Source: an uncultured Oceanobacter sp. (lineage in GTDB: Bacteria; Pseudomonadota; Gammaproteobacteria; Pseudomonadales; Oceanobacteraceae). Taken from it: a stretch of 64,000 nt of DNA. Shown here one piece after another: positions 19,851-29,742 of the stretch (positions are counted from its first letter, which is position 1; every line of letters begins with the position of its first letter). A model generated the notes under the pieces. It saw nothing but the letters and a program-made list of their open reading frames with translations, searched no databases and was not told where the DNA came from. The translations under genes and the position numbers were made by a program. Where the stretch lies: contig CAJXTI010000005.1 of the NCBI GenBank assembly GCA_913061185.1, positions 1-64,000 of the forward strand, given 5' to 3'.

Positions 19851-19880
19851 CTGACAGAACAAGAGCCGCTTGGCTATAAT
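19851..19880 (+). promoter_or_regulatory. sigma-70 promoter of ppa
   Basis: A -35 of CTGACA at 19851-19856 and a consensus -10 TATAAT at 19875-19880 are separated by 18 bp. They lie 37 bp before the ppa start codon. Confidence 0.7.
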
Positions 19881-19916
19881 CCGGCCAAATAACTCAACCG
19901 ACCCAGGGAAAACAAG

Positions 19917-20447
19917 ATGAGCTACAACGCCATTTCCGCAGGTAAAGACCTGCCAAACGATGTTTACGTCGTCATTGAAATTCCAGCCAACCATGCCCCC
20001 ATCAAATACGAAATAGACAAGGACATGGATTGCCTGATGGTCGATCGCTTCATGGCCACCCCGATGTTCTACCCGGCCAACTATGGTTATATTTCAAATA
20101 CGTTGGCAGGTGACGGTGACCCACTTGACGTGCTGGTGATCACGCCTTATCCAGTACAACCGGGTTCTGTCATCCGCGCTCGCCCGGTTGCCGTACTTAA
20201 CATGGAAGACGAAGGTGGCGAAGACGTCAAGTTACTCGCCGTTCCTCATACCAAACTCAGCAAGATTTATGATGACGTTCAGGACGTAAACGACGTACCT
20301 GAGTTGCTGCGCAACCAGATTGCCCACTTTTTTGAAAACTACAAGGATCTGGAAGCCGGGAAATGGGTCAAGGTGCGCGACTGGGGTAATGCCGACGAAG
20401 CACGTCGCCTGATCATGGAATCTGCCGAAGCTTACAACAACAAGTAA
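19917..20447 (+). CDS. ppa: inorganic pyrophosphatase
   Basis: Hydrolyses pyrophosphate in the cytoplasm, pulling biosynthetic reactions forward. The 176-residue length and family I motifs are clear: [33 protein letters not shown] with the metal-binding Asp residues, and the C-terminal [13 protein letters not shown]. The ATG at 19917 follows AGGGAA. It has its own promoter and a terminator directly after, so it is a single-gene unit. Confidence 0.97.
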   Translation: MSYNAISAGKDLPNDVYVVIEIPANHAPIKYEIDKDMDCLMVDRFMATPMFYPANYGYISNTLAGDGDPLDVLVITPYPVQPGSVIRARPVAVLNMEDEGGEDVKLLAVPHTKLSKIYDDVQDVNDVPELLRNQIAHFFENYKDLEAGKWVKVRDWGNADEARRLIMESAEAYNNK

Positions 20448-20477
20448 TCCGGTACAGACCAACCAATCAGTATCAAT

Positions 20478-20513
20478 AAAAAAGCAGAGCGCAGCCGCGA
20501 CTCTGCTTTTTTT
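20478..20513 (+). terminator. rho-independent terminator of ppa
   Basis: Arms AAAAAGCAGAG and CTCTGCTTTTT around an 11-base loop, followed by a T run. Confidence 0.9.
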
Positions 20514-20549
20514 ATGCTTCCTATTGGATGGTTAAAGCCCACCCTGGCA

Positions 20550-20672
20550 TCTAAAAAATAGAGTGAGCGATAAAAGACCGAGGCAACAATCAACGAAAAA
20601 GCGCAGTTTAACCGTGCTGAATGAGCCTTTTGAGATGATTTTTAACAGCGTAACTTTTACAGCTGTGCTCAA
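20550..20672 (+). repeat. dispersed palindromic intergenic repeat, copy 2
   Basis: Same layout as the copies at 9564-9688 (inverted) and 36336-36458, but more diverged. Shared blocks are TCTAAAAA at the start, GCGCAGTTTA in the middle and TTTTGAG followed by GATTTTTAAC on the return arm. It ends four bases before the stop codon of the LOV gene. Confidence 0.65.
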
Positions 20673-20676
20673 CGGA

Positions 20677-21138
20677 TCAGGGCAGGCTACGCAACCTGGC
20701 CAACTCGGCCTCTGCCACTTCAGCACGATGCAGGGCTTCAACGGTCGCGGTGACGTCTTTCTGCACACCGATGTAATACATCAGCTGATCGTCATCACTG
20801 TACACTGGCGACAGACTTAATTCGTTCCAGAACAACGACCCATCCTTGCGATAATTTCTCAGTGTGGCTCGTGCCGGTCGTCCTTCAGCAATCGCCTGGC
20901 GGATTGCACCCAGATCGGCCTGATCCCGATCGCCCAACTGTAAAAAACGACAATCCTGATAGAGAATCTCATCGGCCTGATAGCCAGTCAGACGCTCGAA
21001 CGCCTTGTTGACGTAAACCAGAATATTGTCGTCACCTTCCTGCTCGGCAATGACGATGCCATCATTGGAGGCATCGACCGCTTTTTTCAACAGCTCAAGG
21101 CTGATCGGCCCCTGAGGGTCTGACGCGTCAGCAAACAT
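20677..21138 (-). CDS. short LOV-domain blue-light photoreceptor
   Basis: A 153-residue protein that is almost entirely one PAS/LOV domain. The photoactive cysteine is Cys63 in YQDCRFLQ. The flavin-contacting residues expected of LOV are also present: RNYRKDG, FWNELSLSPV and YYIGVQKDVT. No kinase or other output domain is fused; there is only a short helical tail (TATVEALHRAEVAEAELARLR). The sequence closely resembles the short LOV protein PpSB1-LOV of Pseudomonas putida, including the unusual Asp before the Cys. It is divergent from a LitR-like regulator, which fits a two-protein light switch. Flavin binding is inferred from the motifs. Confidence 0.92.
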   Translation of the reverse strand: MFADASDPQGPISLELLKKAVDASNDGIVIAEQEGDDNILVYVNKAFERLTGYQADEILYQDCRFLQLGDRDQADLGAIRQAIAEGRPARATLRNYRKDGSLFWNELSLSPVYSDDDQLMYYIGVQKDVTATVEALHRAEVAEAELARLRSLP

Positions 21139-21250
21139 ACATGCTCTCCATTGGAATATTCCGGCAAGTTAATCAGCGTCACCGCCGTGGTCAAGTATTT
21201 GGCCCCTTTGGGACGCGACTTTTACTTTGTAACGATGTAAGAATAGAATC

Positions 21251-21266
21251 TGTACACCCTTGTACA
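21251..21266. promoter_or_regulatory. paired TGTACA sites between the LOV and MerR-type genes
   Basis: Two TGTACA hexamers lie at 21251-21256 and 21261-21266, ten bases apart, in the divergent intergenic region. TGTAA-like half sites flank them at 21228, 21236 and (inverted) 21274. MerR/LitR-type regulators use TGTA-containing dyads, so this is a candidate autoregulatory operator. The exact spacing rule is not established here. Confidence 0.4.
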
Positions 21267-21362
21267 CCACCGGTTACAAAAGAAGATTTCATCATCGTAC
21301 CCGGTCACCGTCCACCCAAGGTGACAGCCTGCTTGTTACCAGATAACGCAAGAGCCCATGAC

Positions 21363-22280
21363 ATGACTGGCAATGGTTCCGAATCTCACGCTGCGTATTA
21401 TCCGATCCGGATAGTGTCTGCGGAAACAGGCATCAATGCCATCACCTTGCGCGCCTGGGAACGACGCTATGGACTGATCGAACCCAAACGCACCGCCAAG
21501 GGGCATCGCCTTTACACCGAGCAAGACATACAGCTGATCAAACGGGTGATTGCCTTGCTGAATCGCGGCATCCCCATTTCCCAGGCCCAAGCCATGCTGG
21601 CGAATGGCGAGGCCGATCTTGATACTCCGCTCACCGCCGCAAAACCTTCCCAGTGGCAGCATTATCGGGAATTATTACAGCAAGCGACGCAAGACTTTGA
21701 CGACCGTTTGCTGGCTTCCACCTTTGATGAAGTCAGCCAGTTTTTTCCGGTTGAGCTGGCGCTGCGATTTCTGTTTGTGCCTTTTTATCGTCAGCTCAGG
21801 GAAAACAGCACCCAGACACTGGGCAGCGCCCGGCTGTGCTTTTTTACTTCATTCCTGCAAGCCAGGCTGGCCTGGCGCCTGTCAGAAAGCGGAACAACGC
21901 CAGAACAGCCAAGAATACTGCTGGCAAACTGCACCAGAGACAGCGAAATCAATCTGTTACTGCTCGGCTTGCTGATCCGACAACTCGGTCTGGGCGCTAC
22001 TCGTCTGTCCGGTTTAATGGCGCTGGAGCAAATCATCCCGTTGCTGAACGAATGTCGACACTGGCCTGTTGCCGTTCTACAAATAGAAGCAACACCTTCG
22101 ACAGAACGTATTCAGCAATTACACAAGATTGCCGCAGAAACCGGCTGTCCGTTGTTTGTCACCGGACAATCCAGTGAATTTGACAGTCAATTACGTCAGC
22201 AAGGGCTGGTCCCACTTGGCGACGACTACCAGATCGCAGCATTAAACGTACGAGACATAGTACAAGGAATGACGGCATGA
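21363..22280 (+). CDS. MerR-family regulator, LitR-like (class II type, no B12 motif)
   Basis: A 305-residue regulator with an N-terminal MerR winged helix (YYPIRIVSAETGINAITLRAWERRYGLIEP with the standard RAWERRYG) and a C-terminal part resembling the four-helix and Rossmann-like regions of LitR/CarH proteins. The cobalamin-binding DxHxxG signature of light sensors of the CarH type is not found, which matches class II LitR proteins that rely on a LOV partner. It is divergent from a short LOV gene. I chose the ATG at 21363; the frame is open upstream but lacks family sequence. It overlaps rsmC by four bases. Confidence 0.85.
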   Translation: MTGNGSESHAAYYPIRIVSAETGINAITLRAWERRYGLIEPKRTAKGHRLYTEQDIQLIKRVIALLNRGIPISQAQAMLANGEADLDTPLTAAKPSQWQHYRELLQQATQDFDDRLLASTFDEVSQFFPVELALRFLFVPFYRQLRENSTQTLGSARLCFFTSFLQARLAWRLSESGTTPEQPRILLANCTRDSEINLLLLGLLIRQLGLGATRLSGLMALEQIIPLLNECRHWPVAVLQIEATPSTERIQQLHKIAAETGCPLFVTGQSSEFDSQLRQQGLVPLGDDYQIAALNVRDIVQGMTA

Positions 22281-23293
22281 ACCAGGCCCCCTACCAATTA
22301 CTGACCCGCCACCCGGATTTGCTGACGGCTACCACGCTGATCCTTACCAGCGAGAGCGACACCGATCCCGAGTGGCTCAACATGGTGCGTAGCGCCGGTT
22401 GTCGCCTGCAAACCTGGGATTGGCGCTGCTACCTCGCCATGTCAGCGGCGCTGGGCGAAGACAAGGTCACCTTTGCTATTCCCGAAGCCGAACTACCGGA
22501 TAACACCGAACGCGTCGTTATTGTCTGGCCTAAAGCCAAGCAACTGGCCATCGCTCTGGTACAAATGCTGACTCGGGTACCCGCTCACCGCCATCTGCCT
22601 GAAGTCTGGCTGGTCGGCGCCAATGACAGCGGTGGCAAAAGCATCAATAACGCCATCAAGCACCTTGCGGATCCGCTGAAGCACGACAGTGCCCGCCATT
22701 GCAGCCTGTGGTCAGCGCTGCTGCGGCCTCAGCAACAAGCGTTCAACTGGCTGGCACTCGCCAAAGCAACGCACTACGATGGTCGGGATTATCTATCCCT
22801 GCCCGGCGTATTCAGTCAGGGAGCTCTCGACAAGGGCACCGAGTTACTGTTGGCACAACTCAAGCCGCTGCACGGCAAGATACTCGATCTGGGTTGCGGC
22901 TGTGGCCTACTGGGCCTCAGCCAGGCGCTGCGTAGCCCGGACATCAGTCTGACGCTGGCAGATACCGACGCCTTTGCACTGCGCAGCGCCGCACTGAATG
23001 CGGCGCGGTTAGGGATCCAGGCAGATATTGTCGCCAGTGATGGCATGAGCCAAGTCGACGGCTATTTTGAGACCATTATCAGCAACCCACCGTTCCACGC
23101 TGGCAAAGAGACAGACTACCGTTTTGCCGAACAACTGTTTGCCAGTGCCCGTAAACAATTACGGGCAGGAGGAAAGCTATGGATCGTCGCCAACCGCCAC
23201 TTGCCCTATGAAGAGTGGGCCACACACCACTTCAGCCAGGTAGAGGAAGTCGCCACAGCCAACGGCTTCAAGATACTCCGTATCAGCCATTAA
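22277..23293 (+). CDS. rsmC: 16S rRNA (guanine-1207-N2)-methyltransferase
   Basis: Methylates G1207 of 16S rRNA. The 338 residues have the RsmC two-lobe build: a degenerate N-terminal methyltransferase-like lobe and a catalytic C-terminal lobe with the SAM motif ILDLGCGCGLLGL near residue 200 and the catalytic ISNPPFHAG near 266. The ATG overlaps the stop of the LitR-like gene (ATGA), so its translation is likely coupled to that of the light regulator. That neighbour is unusual for rsmC. Confidence 0.93.
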   Translation: MNQAPYQLLTRHPDLLTATTLILTSESDTDPEWLNMVRSAGCRLQTWDWRCYLAMSAALGEDKVTFAIPEAELPDNTERVVIVWPKAKQLAIALVQMLTRVPAHRHLPEVWLVGANDSGGKSINNAIKHLADPLKHDSARHCSLWSALLRPQQQAFNWLALAKATHYDGRDYLSLPGVFSQGALDKGTELLLAQLKPLHGKILDLGCGCGLLGLSQALRSPDISLTLADTDAFALRSAALNAARLGIQADIVASDGMSQVDGYFETIISNPPFHAGKETDYRFAEQLFASARKQLRAGGKLWIVANRHLPYEEWATHHFSQVEEVATANGFKILRISH

Positions 23294-23323
23294 CCGCCGG
23301 AGTCCGACAGCAGGGGGAGCACT

Positions 23324-25330
23324 ATGTTCAGGAACGAGCAACAGGTTCAGATCAGGCACCGACATATCCTGTCTGGGCCAGCCCTAGCCGGTGCCCTGCT
23401 GGCACTGATCGAGATCTCCGGCTCAGCTTGGGCAAATGATGCAACACTTTCCTACGACCCGGAAAACTACAGCCGGTTTTTACCCCTGACAGCCCTCGAT
23501 CTGCTACGCCAGCTCCCCACCACAGGAATGGGTAAGAATCTCAATATAGAGGATGACATTCTCCTTTATGGCATGAGCGGCAGCTACCAAAGTTTGTCTA
23601 TTAATGGCCAACCGCTACTGGGAGACAGCAATGCCCAGCGGCTGGCTCTTGAGCGCATTCCGGCCGCCATGATCAAGCAAATTGACATCAGTGAAAACAG
23701 CCAGTCAGACCAGGACTGGGGAGGAGGCGCTGCCGGTGCCATCAACCTGATACTGAAGGATCAATTCAGCCCAAGCAGTTACCTGGCAGGCATCAGTGAT
23801 CCGGAGGATGGTTATCAACTGCTGGCCGATGCATCACTATCTCGTACTCTGCGAATCGGTCTTTCACGTATTCGCCAGGCTAGCAACAATCAGGGGACGT
23901 ATGACGACGGCACCCGGCAAACCTGGTCAAAACACCGTCAGCAGCAAGACGATACGCTGCGGCTGTATCACCAAGCTTCATTATCTGCAGCAACACGCCT
24001 GAGCAGCGAACTCATGCTGATGAACAGCGACTTCGACCGCAATCACACCGCTCTGCCATTAACGTTACGTTATGATGCCAGTCACCCAGGCCTGGCCGAT
24101 ACGACTTACCAGCATGATCGTACTAATCAATATCTGCGCTTTAATGCCAGTCATCATTTTGATAGCCGTATTACCCGGCTGTCGCTGACAGGTGAGCAAT
24201 TTGAACAGCAACAACAGCGAGACAACACCTACGATGACGAAGACGACAGCCGCTATCGACTGAACTGGACACTGGCAGAAACCCGCGATGAACACCGCTG
24301 GTCACTGGGGCTAAGCTACCAGCAACGAAAGCAGAGCACCTACCATGCTGGCGATAGCCAGCAACAACAGCTGATCTTCAAGGAAAACCGGGCCTCTGCC
24401 TTTATACAGGATGCCTGGCAGGTAACACCGGGCACCCGTCTTACGCTGGGATTACGAATGGAATCCTATGAACTCAGCCAGGACAATGAAGGAAATCAAA
24501 GTCTTGCCGACAAATCTGAGATAGCAACCGCGACCTACTGGCTGCCCAGTGCAATCCTCAATCGTCGCCTCGACTATCATCAACAATTGCAGTTCAGCCT
24601 CGGCCAAAGCATTCATTCAGCCCGCGCCAGGGATCGGGTTCCCCACCAACTGGATGACGAGAACCTGTTATGGATGGGCAATGCCAACCTGGTGGACGAG
24701 CAGATAACCTCCTACGTGATGCGCTATCAGCGCCAATTCCAGACCGGTGTCCGGGCGGAAGAAGAAGGCTTGATTCTGTCAGTCTTCCAGCGCAGCCTCT
24801 ACCAGCCCATCCATTATCGCTATGACGCTTTGGCCGCAGGGCAATATCAGATTACACCGGTCAACAGTGCTGTTCCTGCCGTTCTGCGCGGTATTAGTCT
24901 GTCTGTACGGCGACCGTTATCGCTGGCTGACCGACCACTGATTGTCGAACTGGGAGCTAATCTGTATGAGTCGGATGTTCGGGGTGGGCAAGTAATAGAA
25001 CAGCGCCGACGGCTGGATCAGTCACCGGACTCCGTGATCAAGGCCAGCATGGAGTACTGGTATTTCCGTCATGCCCGACTCGGAGCCTATTGGTTTTATC
25101 AAGGTCAATCGGCCCATCTCGCAGTTGGAGACACGCACGAGATCAGTGTACGGAACACGCCTTCCCATGATTGCGGTGGCTATATTGACTACTCCTGGTC
25201 AGGTGGTTGGCGTATTGGCGTATCCATCAGCCAACACCTGACCGGTGACTACCGCAGCAATGATCCGGATTTCCAGTTAGAAAGCGCCAGCGAATGGCGC
25301 TGGCAATTGCAATTACGCAAGGAAGGCTAG
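23324..25330 (+). CDS. TonB-dependent receptor-like outer-membrane protein
   Basis: A 668-residue exported protein. After the signal peptide (hydrophobic stretch ILSGPALAGALLALIEI, cleavage near SAWA) comes a compact plug-like domain: LDLLRQLP, ILLYGMSGSYQSLSINGQPLLGD, ERIPAAMIKQIDISEN and GGGAAGAINLILKD, the pattern of a TonB receptor plug. Long antiparallel-strand regions follow. The ATG at 23324 has a strong AGGGGGAG. The barrel is rich in Gln, and the last residues (QLQLRKEG) do not end in Phe, unlike most such barrels. It starts 30 bp after rsmC and may be cotranscribed. Ligand unknown. Confidence 0.82.
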   Translation: MFRNEQQVQIRHRHILSGPALAGALLALIEISGSAWANDATLSYDPENYSRFLPLTALDLLRQLPTTGMGKNLNIEDDILLYGMSGSYQSLSINGQPLLGDSNAQRLALERIPAAMIKQIDISENSQSDQDWGGGAAGAINLILKDQFSPSSYLAGISDPEDGYQLLADASLSRTLRIGLSRIRQASNNQGTYDDGTRQTWSKHRQQQDDTLRLYHQASLSAATRLSSELMLMNSDFDRNHTALPLTLRYDASHPGLADTTYQHDRTNQYLRFNASHHFDSRITRLSLTGEQFEQQQQRDNTYDDEDDSRYRLNWTLAETRDEHRWSLGLSYQQRKQSTYHAGDSQQQQLIFKENRASAFIQDAWQVTPGTRLTLGLRMESYELSQDNEGNQSLADKSEIATATYWLPSAILNRRLDYHQQLQFSLGQSIHSARARDRVPHQLDDENLLWMGNANLVDEQITSYVMRYQRQFQTGVRAEEEGLILSVFQRSLYQPIHYRYDALAAGQYQITPVNSAVPAVLRGISLSVRRPLSLADRPLIVELGANLYESDVRGGQVIEQRRRLDQSPDSVIKASMEYWYFRHARLGAYWFYQGQSAHLAVGDTHEISVRNTPSHDCGGYIDYSWSGGWRIGVSISQHLTGDYRSNDPDFQLESASEWRWQLQLRKEG

Positions 25331-25446
25331 CCGAAACACAGGAGAACCCCTGTCGAGCTTCATGCCCAGAAAGAGCAGCAAAGACAGGACAAAAAGACAG
25401 GGCAGCGCCCCAGTCAAAGGCACTGCCCGGTGGGCGCTTACCCGAA

Positions 25447-26241
25447 TCAGTCTGGCATATTACGGGAGTAAAAAATCTCCAGCATTTCCTTGCGAACCTT
25501 GTTCTCGATCACATCCCGCTCAGCATCACTCAGGCTCAGCGCGGCTTCACCAAACAGGTAGTTATCCAGTTCAAAATCCTTCAGCAGCATTTTGGTATGG
25601 AAGGTATTTTCCTGATACACGTTCACATCGATGGTCTGATAGGCGTTACGGGTATCTTCGGTCAGGTAATTCTGGATTGAGTTAATATCATGGTCAATAT
25701 AGTGCTTGTTGCCATCAACATCACGAGTAAAACCGCGCACCCGGTAATCCACCGTAACGATGTCTGAATCCAGTGCATGAATCAGATAATTTAATGCCTT
25801 CAGCGGCGAGATCAGACCGCATGTCGAGACATCAATATCTGCCCGGAAGGTGCTGATCCCACCATCCGGATGACTCTCCGGGTAGGTGTGCACCGTCACA
25901 TGGCTTTTATCGAGATGAGCAACGACAGAATCTCTCAATGGGCCAGGCTTCTCCTCCATCAGATCATCGCTGGGCGGTACTTCATGCTCAGCAATCAGAA
26001 TGGTCACACTTGCGCCCTGCGGCTCATAATCCTGACGGGCCACGTTGAGAATATTTGCACCGATAATATCCACCACATCACCCAGAATCTGGGTCAGGCG
26101 GTCGGCGTTGTAGAGTTCATCAATGTATTCGATGTATTCCTGACGTTCTTTCTCGGTCTGGGTATAACAAATATCGTAGATATTAAAACTCAAGGACTTG
26201 GTCAGATTGTTGAAGCCATGCAGGCGCAACTTGTCGTTCAA
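25447..26241 (-). CDS. speD: S-adenosylmethionine decarboxylase proenzyme
   Basis: Makes decarboxylated SAM, the aminopropyl donor for spermidine. The 264-residue length and motif [14 protein letters not shown] correspond to the enterobacterial-type enzyme. Self-cleavage should occur between Lys112 and Ser113, giving the pyruvoyl cofactor. The catalytic region [11 protein letters not shown] follows. Together with the OsmC gene and vfr next to it, this reproduces the pseudomonad gene order speD-osmC-vfr. Confidence 0.96.
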   Translation of the reverse strand: MNDKLRLHGFNNLTKSLSFNIYDICYTQTEKERQEYIEYIDELYNADRLTQILGDVVDIIGANILNVARQDYEPQGASVTILIAEHEVPPSDDLMEEKPGPLRDSVVAHLDKSHVTVHTYPESHPDGGISTFRADIDVSTCGLISPLKALNYLIHALDSDIVTVDYRVRGFTRDVDGNKHYIDHDINSIQNYLTEDTRNAYQTIDVNVYQENTFHTKMLLKDFELDNYLFGEAALSLSDAERDVIENKVRKEMLEIFYSRNMPD

Positions 26242-26313
26242 TAGCGTATCCTCATCAACCCCGCCTGATGCGGTGGTGTGGATGTTAAAATTTGAATTTC
26301 ATTGAAGCTGATA

Positions 26314-26733
26314 TCAGGCTTCAATCACTTCATGGCTGTGGGTAATGGCAACACCCGCCTGTTCGAGCATAATCGATGCCGAGCAGTATTTTTCTGCCGA
26401 CAAAGTGACTGCGCGCTCCACACTGCCCGCCTTCAGATGTTTCCCGGATACTTTGAAATGTACGTGTATACGGGTAAAGACCGACGGCACGGAATCTGCC
26501 CGTTCCGCTTCAATAGAGGCAACACAATCGGTGACCTGCTGACGCTGCTTGGTCAGGATGCTCATGACATCAAAACTGGTACAACCGCCCAGGCCCAGCA
26601 ACAGCATTTCCATCGGCCGAACCCCCATGTTCCTGCCACCGTGATCTTCTGGACCATCCATGACAACTGTGTGACCACTGCCAGACTCACCCAGGAACAT
26701 GGCACCATCTACCCATTTGATTTCTGCTTTCAT
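26314..26733 (-). CDS. OsmC/YhfA family protein
   Basis: Members of this family reduce organic hydroperoxides or act on thiols. The 139 residues have both conserved cysteines: one in LGLGGCTSFDV (near 48) and one in SAEKYCSAS (near 113). The N-terminus MKAEIKWVDGAMF is that of the family. I place the start at the ATG at 26733; the longer open frame upstream has no family sequence. Its position beside vfr and speD is conserved in pseudomonads, but its precise role is not known. Confidence 0.88.
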   Translation of the reverse strand: MKAEIKWVDGAMFLGESGSGHTVVMDGPEDHGGRNMGVRPMEMLLLGLGGCTSFDVMSILTKQRQQVTDCVASIEAERADSVPSVFTRIHVHFKVSGKHLKAGSVERAVTLSAEKYCSASIMLEQAGVAITHSHEVIEA

Positions 26734-26957
26734 CTCGTCAACCAGCACAGTTATTAAAGAAAGGCGCGGAGCGTACCATAACCTGCGCGCGCGGTTAAAT
26801 TGTCTCACCTGGGCAACACGCCCTGTCGCCGTGTTTTGTCACCCTGACAAAAAGTTCAATCTGCCGATACATTTGATGCCGCCGCCCTATGCTTGCTACC
26901 AAATCCGGCTGTTATGCCGGGCAAACCCGGACCCCACAAGACAAATCAAGGACTTAC

Positions 26958-27050
26958 ATGATTTTACTGATATTAATGATCTGGTTCACGGAACTGAAAG
27001 CCATACTGTCTGTAATGGTAAAAGCACTAACGCACTGCGTCACAAACTGA
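26958..27050 (+). CDS. possible 30-residue hydrophobic small protein upstream of vfr
   Basis: An ATG at 26958 follows AAGGAC at a six-base distance and opens a 30-codon frame beginning MILLILMIWFTELKA, enough for one short membrane helix. The frame ends with TGA 66 bp before vfr. Most of the 380-bp gap between osmC and vfr is otherwise featureless. This could be a chance frame; there is no homology evidence. Confidence 0.22.
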   Translation: MILLILMIWFTELKAILSVMVKALTHCVTN

Positions 27051-27115
27051 CATACTATTTAACTTATTCTGTTCATGAGCAATAATCGCATCAGTACCGG
27101 ATTGGAAGCCCAACT

Positions 27116-27754
27116 ATGAGCCTGGTAAGACTGCCCCAAAAGGATCCCTATCTGGAAGACTTTTTGTCTCAATGTCACCGTCGTCGTTACCCGGCGCGCA
27201 GCACCCTGATTTATGCTGGAGAAGAAAGTCACACCCTGTACTATCTGGTCAAAGGCTCCGTCAGCGTCATTATTGAAGACGAAGACGGACGCGATATGAT
27301 CATGGCCTACCTGAATCCTGGCGACTTCTTTGGTGAAATGGGTCTGTTCGATGAAGAACACAAAACCCGCACCGCTTGGGTAAAATCCAAAATTGAATGT
27401 GAAGTTGCCGAAATCAGCTACAGCAAGTTTGAAGAACTGGTCAAACTTAATCCTGCGCTGCTCTTCCGCCTATTCCGCCAAATGGCGCATCGCCTGAGCC
27501 ATACCACCCGCAAAGCCGGTGACTTGGTATTTATGGACGTCACTGGCCGTGTTGCTCGCACCTTGCTGGAATTGAGCAAGGAGCCTGATGCCATGACTCA
27601 CCCGGATGGTATGCAAATCAAGATTACACGGCAGGAAATCGGCCGCATTGTTGGCTGCTCCCGCGAAATGGTTGGACGGGTATTAAAAGACCTTGAAGAC
27701 AGCGGCTTGGTATCCGTCAAAGGCAAAACCATGGTGGTGTACGGCACCCGCTGA
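27116..27754 (+). CDS. vfr: cAMP-activated global regulator, Vfr/CRP
   Basis: CRP-type activator that binds cAMP and DNA. The 212 residues show the cyclic nucleotide-binding domain with [11 protein letters not shown] and RTAWVKSK (the cAMP pocket), the long dimer helix, and the C-terminal winged helix [24 protein letters not shown]. The length and sequence fit the Vfr/CRP group rather than Fnr (no N-terminal cysteine cluster). The ATG at 27116 has GGAAG upstream. It converges with the trp operon across a shared terminator, as in pseudomonads. Confidence 0.95.
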   Translation: MSLVRLPQKDPYLEDFLSQCHRRRYPARSTLIYAGEESHTLYYLVKGSVSVIIEDEDGRDMIMAYLNPGDFFGEMGLFDEEHKTRTAWVKSKIECEVAEISYSKFEELVKLNPALLFRLFRQMAHRLSHTTRKAGDLVFMDVTGRVARTLLELSKEPDAMTHPDGMQIKITRQEIGRIVGCSREMVGRVLKDLEDSGLVSVKGKTMVVYGTR

Positions 27755-27795
27755 ATTTGATACCGGATTCAATGCTTTATTGACTAGCACAATCA

Positions 27796-27823
27796 AAAAA
27801 ACACTGTCATGGCAGTGTTTTTT
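27796..27823. terminator. bidirectional terminator between vfr and trpC
   Basis: Arms AAAAAACACTG and CAGTGTTTTTT around TCATGG. A and T runs on both sides serve both convergent genes. Confidence 0.9.
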
Positions 27824-27846
27824 GTGGTGATCATAAAAACCATCGG

Positions 27847-28653
27847 TCAGAAAAACAGTTTGCTCAGCTCGACGCCAGGCTCATCAGCCCGCATAAAGGC
27901 CTCTCCGACCAAAAAGCCATGAACATTGTGCTGACGCATGGCTTCAACATCCTCACGACTCAAAATACCGCTTTCCGTTACCAGCAATTTATCGTCTGGC
28001 ACCGCCGCCAACAAACCATAGGTCGTTTCCAACGTCACTTCAAACGTATGCAGATTGCGGTTATTGATACCCAACAGCGGCGTTGTCAACGTCAGCGCAG
28101 ATTCCAGTTCACGCTGATCATGAACCTCGACCAGCACATCCATACCCAGCTCCTGCGCCAGACCTTCCAGATCCTGCAACTGCATGCCCGACAACGCCGA
28201 GACAATCAGTAAAATACAGTCGGCATTCAACGTCCGTGCTTCGTAAATCTGGTAGGGATCCACCAGAAAATCCTTGCGGATGACCGGCAGCGAGCAGGCA
28301 CTACGGGCTTGTTGGAGAAAATCCTCATGCCCCTGAAAATACTCACGATCCGTCAGTACCGACAAACACGCCGCACCGCCCTTTTCGTAAGACTCGGCAA
28401 TGGCTGCAGGGACAAAATGTTCACGTAATACGCCCTTCGATGGTGATGCTTTTTTTACTTCGGCAATAACCGCAGGATCACCGGCATCAATGCGGGCACG
28501 CATGGCTCGATAAAAGCCGCGTAGTTGTTCCGGGTCCTGATCCAGCGCCTGCGCTCTTAATTCAGCCAACGGCAAGTTACGCCGACGCTGCTTGATTTCC
28601 AGTGCTTTGGTTGCGAGGATTTTTCGGAGTACGGTCGGTGTATCGTTATTCAC
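27847..28653 (-). CDS. trpC: indole-3-glycerol phosphate synthase
   Basis: Catalyses ring closure to indole-3-glycerol phosphate in tryptophan synthesis. The 268 residues have the beta/alpha barrel motifs: [54 protein letters not shown] and [12 protein letters not shown]. It is the monofunctional enzyme, not the TrpC-TrpF fusion. It is the last gene of trpE-G-D-C, 29 bp after trpD. Confidence 0.97.
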   Translation of the reverse strand: MNNDTPTVLRKILATKALEIKQRRRNLPLAELRAQALDQDPEQLRGFYRAMRARIDAGDPAVIAEVKKASPSKGVLREHFVPAAIAESYEKGGAACLSVLTDREYFQGHEDFLQQARSACSLPVIRKDFLVDPYQIYEARTLNADCILLIVSALSGMQLQDLEGLAQELGMDVLVEVHDQRELESALTLTTPLLGINNRNLHTFEVTLETTYGLLAAVPDDKLLVTESGILSREDVEAMRQHNVHGFLVGEAFMRADEPGVELSKLFF

Positions 28654-28682
28654 TGCGTTATTCGCCTTTTGTTTCGCCGGTT

Positions 28683-29729
28683 TCAGGCAGCGCCATCTTC
28701 AACCAGACAGGTTGAAAAGCTGACCAGCTCTTTCATTTTTTCCAGTGCCAGACCCGAGTAGATGGCATCCTGTGCCATGCTGACACCATCTTTCAGATTC
28801 AGCGCCAAGCCAGCCACATAAATGGCAGCACCGGCATTCAAAGCCAGCATATCTGCGGCTTTCTTGCCTGCTTCCGTTTTACGTTTGCCCAACGCATCCT
28901 GAATCAACTCCAGGCTTTCAGCCGCGCTATTAACGATCAGACCATTCAGGCTGCGCGGTTCAATTTCCAGCTCTTCTGGACGAATAATACGGTCACGAAG
29001 TTCACCCATGTAAAGTTCACAGGCGTACGTAGGGCCAGCCAGACTGATTTCATCCAGCCCGTCATCGGAATGCACCACCATGACGTGGCCAGCGTTCATC
29101 CGCTGCATCACTTCCGCAACCGGGCGCACCAACGCCTTGCTGTACACACCAATCAACTGATTAGGTACACCGGCCGGGTTGGTCATGGGCCCGAGAATGT
29201 TAAAAATGGTCCTTAGCCCCAGCGACTTGCGCACACCAATGGCATGTTTCATGGCACTGTGATGCTGGGGAGCAAACATAAAGCCCACTCCCAACTCTTC
29301 AATACAACGGGCAACCTGCTCGGGGCTGAGCGTCAATTTGACCCCCGCCGCCTCAAGTAAATCGGCACTGCCTGATTTCGACGAAACGCCACGATTACCG
29401 TGCTTGGCGACCTTGCCGCCTGCAGCCGCAACCACAAAGGACGAGGCCGTTGAGACATTAAACAGGTTCGAGCCATCACCACCAGTACCGACAATATCCA
29501 CCGCATGGTGCGGATGAACATTGACGCCGCTAACCAAATCCCGCATCACACGCACCGCACCGACAATTTCGTCAATGGTTTCGCCCTTCATCCGCAAGGC
29601 AACCAGAAATGCCCCGATCTGGGCATCTTCACACTGGCCGGTCATTATCTGGCGCATGACATCGGTCATTTCTTCCGTCGTCAGATTTTCACCTTCGACA
29701 ACCCGTGCAAGGGCAGCGCGCATTTCCAT
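28683..29729 (-). CDS. trpD: anthranilate phosphoribosyltransferase
   Basis: Transfers phosphoribose to anthranilate. The 348-residue length and the PRPP-binding [17 protein letters not shown] and [19 protein letters not shown] motifs identify it. It starts 13 bp after trpG. Confidence 0.97.
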   Translation of the reverse strand: MEMRAALARVVEGENLTTEEMTDVMRQIMTGQCEDAQIGAFLVALRMKGETIDEIVGAVRVMRDLVSGVNVHPHHAVDIVGTGGDGSNLFNVSTASSFVVAAAGGKVAKHGNRGVSSKSGSADLLEAAGVKLTLSPEQVARCIEELGVGFMFAPQHHSAMKHAIGVRKSLGLRTIFNILGPMTNPAGVPNQLIGVYSKALVRPVAEVMQRMNAGHVMVVHSDDGLDEISLAGPTYACELYMGELRDRIIRPEELEIEPRSLNGLIVNSAAESLELIQDALGKRKTEAGKKAADMLALNAGAAIYVAGLALNLKDGVSMAQDAIYSGLALEKMKELVSFSTCLVEDGAA

Positions 29730-29742
29730 AACGGTCTCCTGA

